Both the position numbers and the translations under genes were made by a program. Source: Amycolatopsis viridis (GTDB lineage: Bacteria > Actinomycetota > Actinomycetes > Mycobacteriales > Pseudonocardiaceae). From it: DNA of 64,000 nt. The stretch lies in assembly GCF_011758765.1 (NCBI RefSeq), contig NZ_JAANOU010000001.1:2232001-2296000 (forward strand). The letters are read 5' to 3'. Below are positions 47,514 to 56,625 of this stretch, piece after piece; the first letter of the stretch is position 1; each line of letters begins with the position of its first letter. The notes under the pieces were generated by a model. It ran no database searches. It saw only the letters and a list, made by a program, of their open reading frames with translations, and had not been told where the DNA came from.

Positions 47514-48629
47514 TCAGGCCAGCGCCGCGTCCACGTCCACCGCGGGCAGGCCGTGCGCCCGGGCCACCGGCTCGGAGGTCAGCGCACCGGAGACGGTGCT
47601 GACCCCGCCGCGCAGCTCGGGCGTGTCGCGCACCGCCGCCCGCAGCCCCTTGTTCGCGATCTCCAGCGCGTACGGCAGCGTCACGTTCGTCAGCGCGTGC
47701 GTGGAGGTGTGCGGCACCGCGCCCGGCATGTTGGCCACGCAGTAGAACACCGACTCGTGCACCCGGAAGGTCGGTTCCGCGTGCGTCGTCGGGCGCGAGT
47801 CCTCGAAGCAGCCGCCCTGGTCGATGGAGATGTCGACCAGCACGCTGCCCGGCTTCATCCGGGACACCACCTCGTTGGACACCAGGCTGGGTGCCTTCGC
47901 ACCGGGCACCAGCACGGCGCCGATCACCAGGTCGGCCTCCAGCACCGCCTGCTCGATCGCGTAGGCGTTGGCCGCGGCGGTGCGGATGCGCCCCTGGTAC
48001 ATCCGGTCGGCGGCCCGCAGCTTGTCCACGTTCTTGTCGAACAGCACCACGTCGCCCCAGGTGCCCGCGGCGACCGCGACGGCGTTCATCCCGGCGACAC
48101 CGGCGCCCAGCACCACCACCCGGGCCGGCGCCACCCCGGACACGCCGCCGATCAGCACGCCGCGGCCGCCGTTGACGCGCATCAACGTCTGCGCGCCGAC
48201 CAGCGGCGCCAGGCGCCCGGCCACCTCGCTCATCGGGAACAGCAGCGGCAGCGCACCGCCGGGCAGCTGCACGGTCTCGTACGCCACCGCGGTCGTGCCG
48301 GCGTCGAGCAGGGCCCGGGTGCACTCCTCGCTGGCCGCGAGGTGCAGGTAGGTGAACAGCAGCTGGCCGGAGCGCAGGCGGTGGTACTCCTGAGCGACCG
48401 GCTCCTTCACCTTCAGCACCATCTCGGCGGTGTCCCACACGTCGTCGGCGGTGTCGAGCAGCTTCGCCCCGGCGGCCGCGTAGTCCTCGTCGCGGATGGA
48501 CGAGCCCTCGCCCGCGCCGCGTTCCACGAACACCTCGTGGCCGGCCGCGGTGAACTCGTGCACGCCGGCCGGCGTCGCCGCCACCCGGTACTCGTGGTTC
48601 TTCACCTCGCGTGGCACACCGATCCTCAT
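47514..48629 (-). CDS. ald: Alanine dehydrogenase
   Basis: A 371-residue enzyme: start [20 protein letters not shown], substrate Lys/His region KVKEP and TYLHLAA, NAD-binding [13 protein letters not shown], and the closing [19 protein letters not shown]. It deaminates alanine to pyruvate and ammonia, regenerating the amino acceptor used by Tpa in taurine breakdown. Divergent from pta across a 194-base promoter region, it lies 96 bases past the MocR start, both on the minus strand. Confidence 0.95.
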   Translation of the reverse strand: MRIGVPREVKNHEYRVAATPAGVHEFTAAGHEVFVERGAGEGSSIRDEDYAAAGAKLLDTADDVWDTAEMVLKVKEPVAQEYHRLRSGQLLFTYLHLAASEECTRALLDAGTTAVAYETVQLPGGALPLLFPMSEVAGRLAPLVGAQTLMRVNGGRGVLIGGVSGVAPARVVVLGAGVAGMNAVAVAAGTWGDVVLFDKNVDKLRAADRMYQGRIRTAAANAYAIEQAVLEADLVIGAVLVPGAKAPSLVSNEVVSRMKPGSVLVDISIDQGGCFEDSRPTTHAEPTFRVHESVFYCVANMPGAVPHTSTHALTNVTLPYALEIANKGLRAAVRDTPELRGGVSTVSGALTSEPVARAHGLPAVDVDAALA

Positions 48630-48690
48630 CGTCCGCTCCCATCTGCCGTCTGCGTCGATCCGAGCGTGCGGGACGACTGGCCGGGGCAGA

Positions 48691-48731
48691 AGTACCAGAA
48701 ACGGGCCGGTCGACGGTGCCAGACTGGACCC
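48691..48731. promoter_or_regulatory. Putative TauR/MocR sites between ald and pta
   Basis: CTGGTACT on the minus strand (AGTACCAG, 48691-48698) and CTGGACCC on the plus strand (48724-48731), facing outward 26 bases apart, lie in the middle of the divergent ald/pta promoter. MocR proteins bind such paired CTGG(T/A)-type boxes. The second belongs to the 12-mer CAGACTGGACCC that is also upstream of the permease. Confidence 0.45.
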
Positions 48732-48823
48732 GTCATCGGCCCCGGTTCTGGCTCTGTCGGTGCCCGGCGTGCCTGGTCATCCTCACGGGGAGCACTGCCG
48801 GCCGACCGCGAGGGAGTTCGACG

Positions 48824-49828
48824 ATGACGATGGCCGCCGGGCAGGGGACCCTGGCCGAGACCTGGTGGGAGCGCGTCGCGGGCCGTGGCATGCGGGTGGC
48901 GCTCGCCGACGGCACCGACGAGCGGGCACTGCGGGCGGCGGCGCGGCTGCGTGAACGCGGCGAGATCGAGCCGGTCCTGGTGGGGGAGGCGGCGGCGGTC
49001 GCCGCGGCGGCGGAGGAGCTGGGTGTGCCGCTGGCGGCGGAGAACCTGCTCGACACCGCCGCGCTCGCGGCCGACCCGGCCGTCGCCGCACGGCTCGCCG
49101 AGGCGCTGCCCGGGCGGCCGGCCGCGGTGCGGGACCCGGTCGCACTGGCCGCCGCCGCGCTGGCCGTGGGCCGGGTGGACGCCTGCGTCGCCGGCGCGAC
49201 CCGGCCCACCTCCGACGTGCTGCGCGCCGGGCTGCGCATCGTCGGCCTCGCGCCCGGGGTGCGCACCCTCAGCAGCTCGTTCCTGATGCTGCTGCGCGAC
49301 GGCCGCGCGATCACGTTCGCCGACTGCGCCGTGGTGCCCGACCCGGACGCGGAGGCGCTCGCCGACATCGCCACCGGGGCCGCCGCCACCCACCGCGCCC
49401 TGACCGGCGCCAAACCGGTGGTCGCGATGCTGTCGTTCAGCACGTTCGGCAGTGCCCGGCACGCCGCCGTGGAGAAGGTGCGGCGCGCCACCGAACTCGT
49501 CCGCGACCGGCTGCCCGGCGCCGAGGTGGACGGCGAGCTGCAGTTCGACGCGGCCGTGGTGGACGCGGTCGGCGCGGTGAAGGCGCCGCGGTCGGCTGTC
49601 GCCGGGCGGGCCAACGTGCTGGTGTTCCCCAACCTCGACGCGGGCAACATCGGCTACAAGATCGCCGAACGGCTCGGCGGGGCGCACGCGTTCGGCCCGA
49701 TCCTGCAGGGCGTCGCCGCGCCGCTGCACGACCTCTCCCGCGGTTGCGGTGTGGCCGGGATCGAGACGATGGCCCTGATCGCCGCGGTGCACGCGGTGTC
49801 CGCCCGCGACACCCAGGACGCCCGGTGA
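48824..49828 (+). CDS. pta: Phosphate acetyltransferase
   Basis: A 334-residue Pta, the short form found in sulfonate-degradation loci: [41 protein letters not shown], and [14 protein letters not shown] with [20 protein letters not shown] near the end. It turns the acetyl phosphate from Xsc into acetyl-CoA. ATG 48824 has GAGGGAG seven bases before it. Its stop overlaps the start of the PhnX-like gene (GTGA). Confidence 0.94.
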   Translation: MTMAAGQGTLAETWWERVAGRGMRVALADGTDERALRAAARLRERGEIEPVLVGEAAAVAAAAEELGVPLAAENLLDTAALAADPAVAARLAEALPGRPAAVRDPVALAAAALAVGRVDACVAGATRPTSDVLRAGLRIVGLAPGVRTLSSSFLMLLRDGRAITFADCAVVPDPDAEALADIATGAAATHRALTGAKPVVAMLSFSTFGSARHAAVEKVRRATELVRDRLPGAEVDGELQFDAAVVDAVGAVKAPRSAVAGRANVLVFPNLDAGNIGYKIAERLGGAHAFGPILQGVAAPLHDLSRGCGVAGIETMALIAAVHAVSARDTQDAR

Positions 49829-50499
49829 ACCCGGACGTGGAGCTGGTCGTCCTCGACCTCGCGGGCACCACGGTGCGCGACGACGGTGCCGTCGAGGCGG
49901 CCTTCGCCGCTGCGCTGACGGCGGTGGACGTGCCCGCCGGATCGGCGCAGTGGCGGCGCGCGCAGGCCTACATCCGCGACACCATGGGTACCGCGAAGAT
50001 CGTGGTGTTCCGGGCGCTGTTCCCCGGTGACCGTGCGGAGCAGGCGAACCGCGTCTTCGAGGAGGCGTTCGCGGAGCGGGCGATCGCGGTGGCCGAACCG
50101 GTTCCGGGCGCCGAGGAGGCGATCCGGGCGTTGCGCGACCAGGGCCGGCGGGTGTGCCTGAGCACCGGGTTCTCCGCCGCCACCCGGGACGCGCTGCTCG
50201 ACCGTCTGGAGTGGACGGATGTGGCCGACCTGGTGCTGTGCCCGGACGACGCCGGCCGCGGGCGGCCGTTCCCGGACCTGGTGCTCACCGCGGCGCTGCG
50301 CCTGCGTGTCAGTGACGTGCGGGCGGTGGCGGTGGCCGGCGACACCGGTTTCGACATGCTCACCGGGCGCCGCGCCGGTGCGTCCGTGGTGGCCGGGGTG
50401 CTCACCGGCGCCCACGACGCGGCCACACTGACCGCACACGGTGCCACGCACGTGCTGGACTCCGTGGCGCAGCTGCCCGCCCTGCTCGGGACCCGCTGA
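49825..50499 (+). CDS. PhnX-like HAD-family hydrolase
   Basis: A 224-residue HAD phosphatase with nucleophile Asp in [12 protein letters not shown], cap domain motif MGTAK (Lys58, equivalent to the Schiff-base Lys of phosphonatase), and [17 protein letters not shown] in motif IV. Phosphonoacetaldehyde hydrolase itself uses MGxxKxxH; the following His is not conserved here, as in the phosphonatase-like group. It is coupled to pta by GTGA. Phosphonoacetaldehyde and sulfoacetaldehyde are analogous, so a link to 2-aminoethylphosphonate use, also via a transaminase, is possible. Confidence 0.75.
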   Translation: MNPDVELVVLDLAGTTVRDDGAVEAAFAAALTAVDVPAGSAQWRRAQAYIRDTMGTAKIVVFRALFPGDRAEQANRVFEEAFAERAIAVAEPVPGAEEAIRALRDQGRRVCLSTGFSAATRDALLDRLEWTDVADLVLCPDDAGRGRPFPDLVLTAALRLRVSDVRAVAVAGDTGFDMLTGRRAGASVVAGVLTGAHDAATLTAHGATHVLDSVAQLPALLGTR

Positions 50500-50503
50500 C
50501 CGG

Positions 50504-51430
50504 TCACCTCCCCGGCGCCGGGGCCGTCCGGCGGTTCCGGCGCAGCGCGATCGTCAGCAGCCGCGCGGCCGGGCCGACCGGGGTCGTGCCGGACCGCCAC
50601 ACCGCGCGCAGTGCCCGGCCGAGGTCGACGCCGACGGTCGGGATCTCCACCAGCGTCCCGGCGGTGAGGTCCGGCGCCACGATCAGCTCGCTGATCAGCG
50701 CCGGCCCCGCCCCGGCCGCCACCGCGCTGCGCACGGCGGTCGCCGAACCCAGTTCGAGCAGCGGTTCCACCGGCTCGGCGCCGGCCGCCCGCAACGCCTG
50801 TTCCGCGGTTTCCCGGGTGCCCGAACCGGATTCGCGGCTGATCAGCGCGGTCGCCGCGAGCTCGGCCGGGTCGACCGGGCGGCGGCGCCGCCGCCACGGG
50901 TGGTCCGGCGCCACGACCAGCACCAGCCGGTCCCGGGCCACCACCCGGGACCGCACCCCGGCCAGCCCGCCCGGCGATTCCACGAACCCCAGGTCGATGT
51001 CGCCGTGGCGGGCCAGCTCGTGCACCCGGCTGGAGTTGAGCACCTGCATGCCCACGTGCAGGTCGGGGACGGCGCGCCGCAGCTCGCCGATCCACGTCGG
51101 CAGCAGGTATTCCGCCACCGTGAGGCTCGCCGCCAGCGACAGCTGGGCGCCGCGCTCGCGGCGCAGTGCCTCGGCGCCGTCCATCATCACGCCCAGTTCG
51201 TCGAGGACCCGCTGCGCCCACCCGCTGACCAGCAGCCCGGACTGGGTGAGCGCCGAACCGCGCCGCGACCGGTCCAGCAGCTGGATGCCGAGCAGCCGTT
51301 CCAGCGTGCTGATCCGCTTGCTCGCTGACGGCTGGCTGATCCCGGCGGTCTGCGCGGCCGCGGTGAGGCTGCCGTGGTGCCCCACCAGAACGAGCAGCCG
51401 CAGGGATTCGACATCGGGCAGACGGGTCAT
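50504..51430 (-). CDS. LysR-family transcriptional regulator
   Basis: A 308-residue LysR protein with an N-terminal winged helix (GSLTAAAQTAGISQPSASKR, residues 20-39) and a periplasmic-binding-like effector domain (SLAASLTVAEYLLPTWIGEL). It is divergent from the YeiH-type exporter gene, the usual arrangement for CbbR/YeiE-type regulators of UPF0324 proteins. It ends four bases before the stop of the PhnX-like gene on the other strand. Confidence 0.9.
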   Translation of the reverse strand: MTRLPDVESLRLLVLVGHHGSLTAAAQTAGISQPSASKRISTLERLLGIQLLDRSRRGSALTQSGLLVSGWAQRVLDELGVMMDGAEALRRERGAQLSLAASLTVAEYLLPTWIGELRRAVPDLHVGMQVLNSSRVHELARHGDIDLGFVESPGGLAGVRSRVVARDRLVLVVAPDHPWRRRRRPVDPAELAATALISRESGSGTRETAEQALRAAGAEPVEPLLELGSATAVRSAVAAGAGPALISELIVAPDLTAGTLVEIPTVGVDLGRALRAVWRSGTTPVGPAARLLTIALRRNRRTAPAPGR

Positions 51431-51500
51431 GCAGTAAGGGTATGACGTGCGAGTCGCTTGGCGGGTACCGGGGAGCGCGCCACGCGGTGACGATCTGGTT

Positions 51501-52535
51501 GTGACCAAAGCAGATTCCGCTCGGGAGAACGCCCCGCGATCGACGATGCCCGCCCGGCGGCTGGTGCCGGGCCTGCTCGTGGCCGCCGCCGGCACGGCGG
51601 TCGCGTTCGGACTGAACAAACTTGTGCCCGCGGTCAGCGCGCTGACCGTCGCGGTCGTGCTCGGGGTGCTCGTCGCGAGTGCCGTCCCCCCGGCCGCGCA
51701 GGACGGCTTGCGCTGGGCCACCCGGAAGTTCCTGCGGCTGGGTGTGGTGCTGCTGGGGTGCCAGCTGGGGCTCGGCGAGGTCTTCCGGCTCGGTGCGGGC
51801 ACCGTGGTGGCAGTGGTGGTCACTGTGCTGGTCAGTTTCTTCGGCACGATCCTCGCCGGCCGGCTGATCGGGGTGCCGCGCGGGCTGGCGCTGCTGGTGG
51901 GCACCGGGTTCTCGATCTGCGGCGCCTCTGCGATCGCGGCGATGGACAGCGTGACCGAGTCCGACCGCGAGGAGGTCGCGACCGCGGTGACGCTCGTGAC
52001 GCTCTACGGCAGCGCCGCCATCGCGCTGGTGCCGCTGGCCGGGCGCGCGCTCGGCCTGGGGCCGCAGCGGTTCGGCGAGTGGGCGGGGCTCAGCGTGCAC
52101 GAGGTCGCGCAGGTGGTGGCCGCCGCATCCCCGGCGGGGGCGGCCGCGGTCGCGGTCGCGGTCGTGGTGAAGCTCACCCGGGTGGTGCTGCTCGCGCCGA
52201 TGGTGGCCGGGGTGAGCATCGTGCGGCGCCGCCGCGCACTGCACGCCCCGGCCACCACGACCGGCAAGCGCCCGCCCCTGGTGCCGCTGTTCGTGCTCGG
52301 TTTCCTCGCCACGATGGCGCTGCGCAGCTCCGGCCTCGTGCCCGCGCCGGTGCTCTCCACCGCGAACGTGGTGACGACCCTGCTGTTCGCCGCCGCGCTG
52401 TTCGGCCTGGGCAGCGGGGTGCGGCTCGGTGCGCTGCTGCGCACGGGCCGCCGCGGCCTCGCGCTGGGCGCGGTGTCCACCGTCCTGGTCGCGCTGGTGG
52501 CCTACGGGGCGCTCGCGGTCGCCGGGGCCGCCTGA
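51501..52535 (+). CDS. YeiH/UPF0324 family putative sulfate exporter
   Basis: A 344-residue membrane protein with about nine to ten segments and the family core RKFLRLGVVLLGCQLGLGEV, GTGFSICGASAIAAMD and the closing LFAAALFGLGSG region. UPF0324 proteins such as TauZ/SuyZ appear with sulfonate-degrading enzymes and are thought to export sulfate or sulfite. Start uncertain: GTG 51501 gives the normal length; 51447 and ATG 51546 are alternatives without a clear ribosome site. Convergent with the GH15 gene. Confidence 0.85.
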   Translation: MTKADSARENAPRSTMPARRLVPGLLVAAAGTAVAFGLNKLVPAVSALTVAVVLGVLVASAVPPAAQDGLRWATRKFLRLGVVLLGCQLGLGEVFRLGAGTVVAVVVTVLVSFFGTILAGRLIGVPRGLALLVGTGFSICGASAIAAMDSVTESDREEVATAVTLVTLYGSAAIALVPLAGRALGLGPQRFGEWAGLSVHEVAQVVAAASPAGAAAVAVAVVVKLTRVVLLAPMVAGVSIVRRRRALHAPATTTGKRPPLVPLFVLGFLATMALRSSGLVPAPVLSTANVVTTLLFAAALFGLGSGVRLGALLRTGRRGLALGAVSTVLVALVAYGALAVAGAA

Positions 52536-52639
52536 GTTCCGGCGGGTGGCAGACGCTGGTGACGACGAACCGGTCGGAGGAGCTGCGGGAGCAGGTGGGC
52601 GGGCGCTACGCCGCGGCCGCATCCGCTCGGACCGGATCC

Positions 52640-54457
52640 CTAACCCGGGTCGCCGGCGAGGTCCTGCTCGCCGCGGGTGGCGCTGGTCGTGGTGTGGCTG
52701 CCGGACAGGTGGCGCGCGGTGTTGACGAGCCCGACCATGCTGAACGCCTGCGGCGCGTTGCCCAGCTGGCGCCCGAGCTGCGTGTCGAACTCCTCGCTGA
52801 GCAGGCCGACGTCGTTGCGCAGGTCGAGCAGCCGCTCGAACAGCTCCTCCGCCTCGCCGGTGCGCCCGTCGCCGTGCAGGGCGTCGGCCAGCCAGAAGGA
52901 GCACGCGAGGAAACTGCCCTCGCCGCCGGGCAGCCCGTCCACGCCGCCGTCGGCCGACGGGTCGTACCGCAGCAGGAGCCCGTCGCGGCACAGCTCGCGG
53001 CGGACGGCCTCCACCGTGCCCCGCACCCGGGGATCCCGCCAGGGCAGGAACCCGACGCGCGGGATCAGCAGCAGCGCCGCGTCCAGCCCGCGTGAGCCGT
53101 AGAACTGGGTGAACGTCTCGCGGTCCGGGTCGTAGCCGTGCTCGCACACCTCGTCGTGGATGCGGTCGCGCAGCGCCCGCCACCGCCCGACCGGCCCGTC
53201 CAGGTGCTGCCGTTCCACGGTGCGCACCGCCCGGTCCAGCCCGGCCCACGCCATCACCTTGGAGTGCACGAACTGCCGCCGCGGGCCACGCACCTCCCAG
53301 AGGCTGTTGTCGGGCTGGTCCCAGTGCCCCTCCAGGAAGTCCAGCAGCGCCCGCTGCACGTCCCACGCGACGTGCTCGGTGGGCAGGCCCGCTTCCCGTG
53401 CCAGGTGCAGGCCGTCGAGCACCTCGCCCCACACGTCGAGCTGGAACTGGCCCGCGGCCGCGTTGCCGGACCGCACCGGAGCTGACTTCTCGTACCCGGA
53501 CAGCCAGTCCAGTTCGGACTCCGGCATCCGCCGGGTGCCGTCCAGCCCGTACATGATCTGCAGCTTCGACGCGTCCCCGGCGACCGCGCGGACGAGCCAT
53601 TCCCGCCAGGCGCGGGCTTCCTCGGTGAACCCGGTGCCCAGCAGCGCCTGCAGGGTGAACGTCGCGTCGCGCAGCCAGCAGTACCGGTAGTCCCAGTTGC
53701 GCGGCCCGCCGAGCTGTTCGGGCAGGGATGTGGTGGCGGCGGCGATGATCCCGCCGGTCGGGTCGTAGGTGAGGGCCTTGAGCGTGACCAGCGCGCGCCG
53801 CACCGCCGGGGACCACCGGCCGCGGTACGTGCAGCGGGAGATCCACCCGGCCCAGAGCCGCTCGGTGTCGTCCAGGGCCCGGCCGGGGTCGACGCGCGCC
53901 GGGGCCGGCAGGTGCGAGGCCCGGTGGGTGAGCACGAACGGCACCCGCTCCCCGGCGGCGACGCTGAACTCGCCGCCGATCACCCCGTCCCGGTCGGACA
54001 CCGGCGCGGAGGTGTGCAGCCACACCGCGTCCGGGCCGGCGACCGCGGCCAGCCGGTCCTGGTCGCGCCGCACCCACGGTTTGATCGAGCCGTAGTCGAA
54101 CCGCAGCCGCATCGTCGAGCGCATCGGGACCCGGCCGGACACGCCCTCCACGATGCGGACCACGTCCGGCGCCTCGGCGCGGGGCGGCATGAAGTCGGTG
54201 ACCCGGACGGTGCCCTCGGCGGTGTCCCATTCGGTGTCCAGGATCAGCGAGTCGCCGCGGTAGGACCGCCGGGTGGCGGGGCCGCCGCTGGCCGGGGCGA
54301 GCTGCCAGTGCCCGGCGCGCTCCGCGTCGAGCAGCGCCGCGAAGCAGGCGGGCGAGTCGAAGCGCGGCAGGCACAGCCAGTCGACGGAGCCGTGCCGGGA
54401 CACCAGCGCCGCGGTGTGCAGGTCGCCGAGCAGGGCGTAGTCCTCGATCGCTGTCAT
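52640..54457 (-). CDS. Glycoside hydrolase family 15 protein (glucoamylase/trehalase-like)
   Basis: A 605-residue GH15 enzyme without signal peptide: start IEDYALLGDLHTAALVSRHGSVDWLCLPRFDS, the catalytic-domain motif RNWDYRYCWLRDATFTL and the late GNAPQAFSMVGLVN, with a conserved acidic site EEFDTQLG. Actinobacterial GH15 proteins of this cytosolic type act on trehalose or short glucans. It is the last gene of a leftward group with a glucose-dehydrogenase-like MDR upstream (8-base gap), so a glucose-releasing role is plausible. Confidence 0.9.
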   Translation of the reverse strand: MTAIEDYALLGDLHTAALVSRHGSVDWLCLPRFDSPACFAALLDAERAGHWQLAPASGGPATRRSYRGDSLILDTEWDTAEGTVRVTDFMPPRAEAPDVVRIVEGVSGRVPMRSTMRLRFDYGSIKPWVRRDQDRLAAVAGPDAVWLHTSAPVSDRDGVIGGEFSVAAGERVPFVLTHRASHLPAPARVDPGRALDDTERLWAGWISRCTYRGRWSPAVRRALVTLKALTYDPTGGIIAAATTSLPEQLGGPRNWDYRYCWLRDATFTLQALLGTGFTEEARAWREWLVRAVAGDASKLQIMYGLDGTRRMPESELDWLSGYEKSAPVRSGNAAAGQFQLDVWGEVLDGLHLAREAGLPTEHVAWDVQRALLDFLEGHWDQPDNSLWEVRGPRRQFVHSKVMAWAGLDRAVRTVERQHLDGPVGRWRALRDRIHDEVCEHGYDPDRETFTQFYGSRGLDAALLLIPRVGFLPWRDPRVRGTVEAVRRELCRDGLLLRYDPSADGGVDGLPGGEGSFLACSFWLADALHGDGRTGEAEELFERLLDLRNDVGLLSEEFDTQLGRQLGNAPQAFSMVGLVNTARHLSGSHTTTSATRGEQDLAGDPG

Positions 54458-54465
54458 CGTTCCGC

Positions 54466-55524
54466 TCACTCCCCGCCGGTGAGGGTGACGACGACCTTGA
54501 CGTCGTCCTGGCCCGCGGTGAACGCCTCCGCCGCCCGCCCCAGCGGCACCCGCCGGGTGACCAGGTTCGCCAGCCACTCCGGATCGGCCTTGGCCAGCGC
54601 CTCCGCGCCCTGGTGGTAGTGCCGCAGGTTCGCGTTCACCGAGCCCAGCACCACGTCGTTCTCCAGCACGATTTCGCGGTTGAGCGCACCCGCGTCGACC
54701 GGCAGCGACCGCCCGGCGGCCGACACGCCGGTCAGGCACACGATGCCGTAGGCGGCGTTGTTCCGCATGACGTCGAGGACGACGCTGCCGACGCCGGTCG
54801 CCTCGATCACCACGTCGGGTTCCAGGCGCTCGGCGACGTCGCCGGCCGGCTCGGTGTGGTAGGTCGCGCCCAGCGCCCGCACCAGCCGCGGTTTCGGTCC
54901 CGTGCTCACCCGGTCCAGGACGTGCACGTCGAGCCCGCGCTGCACCCCGAGCAGGGCCGCCAGCAGGCCGATCGGCCCGGCACCGGTCACCAGCACGCGC
55001 TTGGGGTCGAACCAGGCCCGGGCACCGACGCGTTCCACCTGCTCCCACGCCTTGGCCACGACGGTGGTCGGTTCCAGCAGCATCCCGGTCCGCTCCAGCC
55101 GCGGGTCCACCGGCACCGCGTAGTCCTGTTCGACCGTCCACAGTTCACTGCCGTAACCGTGCCGCTGCTTGATGCCGCGCTCGGTGTAGCGGCCGTTGCG
55201 GCACATGTCGAACTCGCCGTGCGCGCACGCCCCGCACGGCACCGGGTCCGGCCGCCGCACCACGCCGACGACGAGGTCGCCGGGCTGGAACCGGCTACCG
55301 GGCGGCGCCTGCCGGACCCGGCCGAGGGACTCGTGGCCGAGCACCAGCCGGTCCGCGCCGTCGGGGGACCAGCCGTAGGCGCCGCCCACGATCTCCTTGT
55401 CGGTGCCGCACACGCCCAGCGCGAGACCCTGGACGAGGAGCTCACCGGGACCCGGTTCCGGATCGGGCAGCTCGGACACCCGCAGCGAACCGGGCTGCTG
55501 GGGCACGACGGTGAGTGCACGCAC
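54466..55524 (-). CDS. Zinc-dependent medium-chain dehydrogenase, glucose 1-dehydrogenase-like
   Basis: A 352-residue MDR: catalytic zinc residues in LGVCGTDKEIVGG and GHESLGRV, structural zinc lobe CGACAHGEFDMC, and Rossmann VLVTGAGPIGLLAALL. The pattern EPTTVVAKAWEQVE and the RNNAAYGIVCLTGVS region match glucose dehydrogenases of archaeal/actinobacterial type. It would oxidise glucose or another aldose to the lactone. It begins three bases from the enolase-superfamily gene stop, so the dehydrogenase and dehydratase may act in sequence (non-phosphorylative Entner-Doudoroff-like). Confidence 0.82.
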   Translation of the reverse strand: MRALTVVPQQPGSLRVSELPDPEPGPGELLVQGLALGVCGTDKEIVGGAYGWSPDGADRLVLGHESLGRVRQAPPGSRFQPGDLVVGVVRRPDPVPCGACAHGEFDMCRNGRYTERGIKQRHGYGSELWTVEQDYAVPVDPRLERTGMLLEPTTVVAKAWEQVERVGARAWFDPKRVLVTGAGPIGLLAALLGVQRGLDVHVLDRVSTGPKPRLVRALGATYHTEPAGDVAERLEPDVVIEATGVGSVVLDVMRNNAAYGIVCLTGVSAAGRSLPVDAGALNREIVLENDVVLGSVNANLRHYHQGAEALAKADPEWLANLVTRRVPLGRAAEAFTAGQDDVKVVVTLTGGE

Positions 55525-55527
55525 GGG

Positions 55528-56625
55528 TCAGTCCTTTCCGTAGGGTTCCAGGTCCGCGGCCTTGAGGGTGAGCCCGTGGCCGGGGACGTCCGGGTCCGGC
55601 CGGACCCGGCCACCGGCGGGGTCGAGTGCGCCGTCGAGGAACGCGGACTCGATGCGGTCGTGGTCGGCGAACCATTCCAGGTGGCGGAAGTTCGGCGTGG
55701 CGACGGCCGCGTGTGCGGACAGGTTGGGGGCGCAGTGCCCGGACACCTCCAGCCCGGCCGCCGCGGCCACCGCGGCCGCCCGCCGCCATTCGGTGTAGCC
55801 GCCGCAGCGGGTCACGTCGATCTGCAGGCAGTCCACCGCGCCCGCGCGCACCATCCGTCCGAAGTAGACCAGGTCGTAGCCGTACTCGCCGGCCGCGACG
55901 TCGATCGTGGTCGTCCGCCGCAGCTCGGCGAGCCCCTCCAGGTCGTCGCTGGAGACCGGTTCCTCGAACCAGCGCACGTCGTGCCCGGCGAGCCGCTGCG
56001 CCACCCGCCGGGCCTGCCCGCGGGTGTAGCCGCCGTTCGCGTCGACGTAGAGCTCGGTGCCGTCCCCGATCACCTCGCGGGCGGTGGCGACCCGGGCCAG
56101 GTCACGATCCACGTCCCGGCCCCCGTCCTGCCCGATCTTGATCTTCACCCGCGGGATCCGCTGCTCGTGCACCCACCGGTCCAGCTGGTCGCGCAGCTCG
56201 CCGGTGCTCTGGCTGGTGAACCCGCCGCTGCCGTAGAGGGCCGCGTCCTGGTGCGCCCGGCCGAGCAGGCGGCTCAGCGCGACACCGAGCACGCGCGCGG
56301 CCGCGTCCCACAGCGCGATGTCGACGGCGGACATCGCGCAGGAGACCAGCCCGGGACGGCCGAGGTTGCGGATCCGCCGCTGCATCGCCGTCCAGGCCGC
56401 GGGCACGTCCAGCACGTCCTGGCCGAGCACCGCCGGGGCGAGCGTGCCGTGGATGAGCGGCACGCAGGAGGCGTCGGCGTAGGTCCAGCCGAGACCGGTG
56501 GTGCCGGCGGCGCGGACCTCCACGACGACCATCGTGGTGGCGTCCCAGGTCAGCGTGCCGTCGGTTTCCGGCTCCGGGGTCGGAATCCGGTAGGCGCGCG
56601 CCTCGACCGCCTCGATCGCGGTCAT
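55528..56625 (-). CDS. Enolase-superfamily (mandelate racemase-type) sugar acid dehydratase/racemase
   Basis: A 365-residue member with the barrel motifs KIKIGQDGG (catalytic KxK), VDANGGY, FEEPVSSDD, AAGEYGYD (Asp/Glu metal ligands) and GHCAPNLSAH (His). The superfamily includes gluconate and galactonate dehydratases. Specificity cannot be read, but the neighbouring glucose-dehydrogenase-like enzyme suggests an aldonate. The ATG at 56625 overlaps the stop of the upstream thiamine enzyme (ATGA). Confidence 0.82.
   Translation of the reverse strand: MTAIEAVEARAYRIPTPEPETDGTLTWDATTMVVVEVRAAGTTGLGWTYADASCVPLIHGTLAPAVLGQDVLDVPAAWTAMQRRIRNLGRPGLVSCAMSAVDIALWDAAARVLGVALSRLLGRAHQDAALYGSGGFTSQSTGELRDQLDRWVHEQRIPRVKIKIGQDGGRDVDRDLARVATAREVIGDGTELYVDANGGYTRGQARRVAQRLAGHDVRWFEEPVSSDDLEGLAELRRTTTIDVAAGEYGYDLVYFGRMVRAGAVDCLQIDVTRCGGYTEWRRAAAVAAAAGLEVSGHCAPNLSAHAAVATPNFRHLEWFADHDRIESAFLDGALDPAGGRVRPDPDVPGHGLTLKAADLEPYGKD

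Noticed and set aside
49968..54374. Minus-strand open frame of 1468 codons through LysR, the exporter and GH15
   Set aside because: It is out of frame with real genes on both strands and has no recognisable protein pattern.
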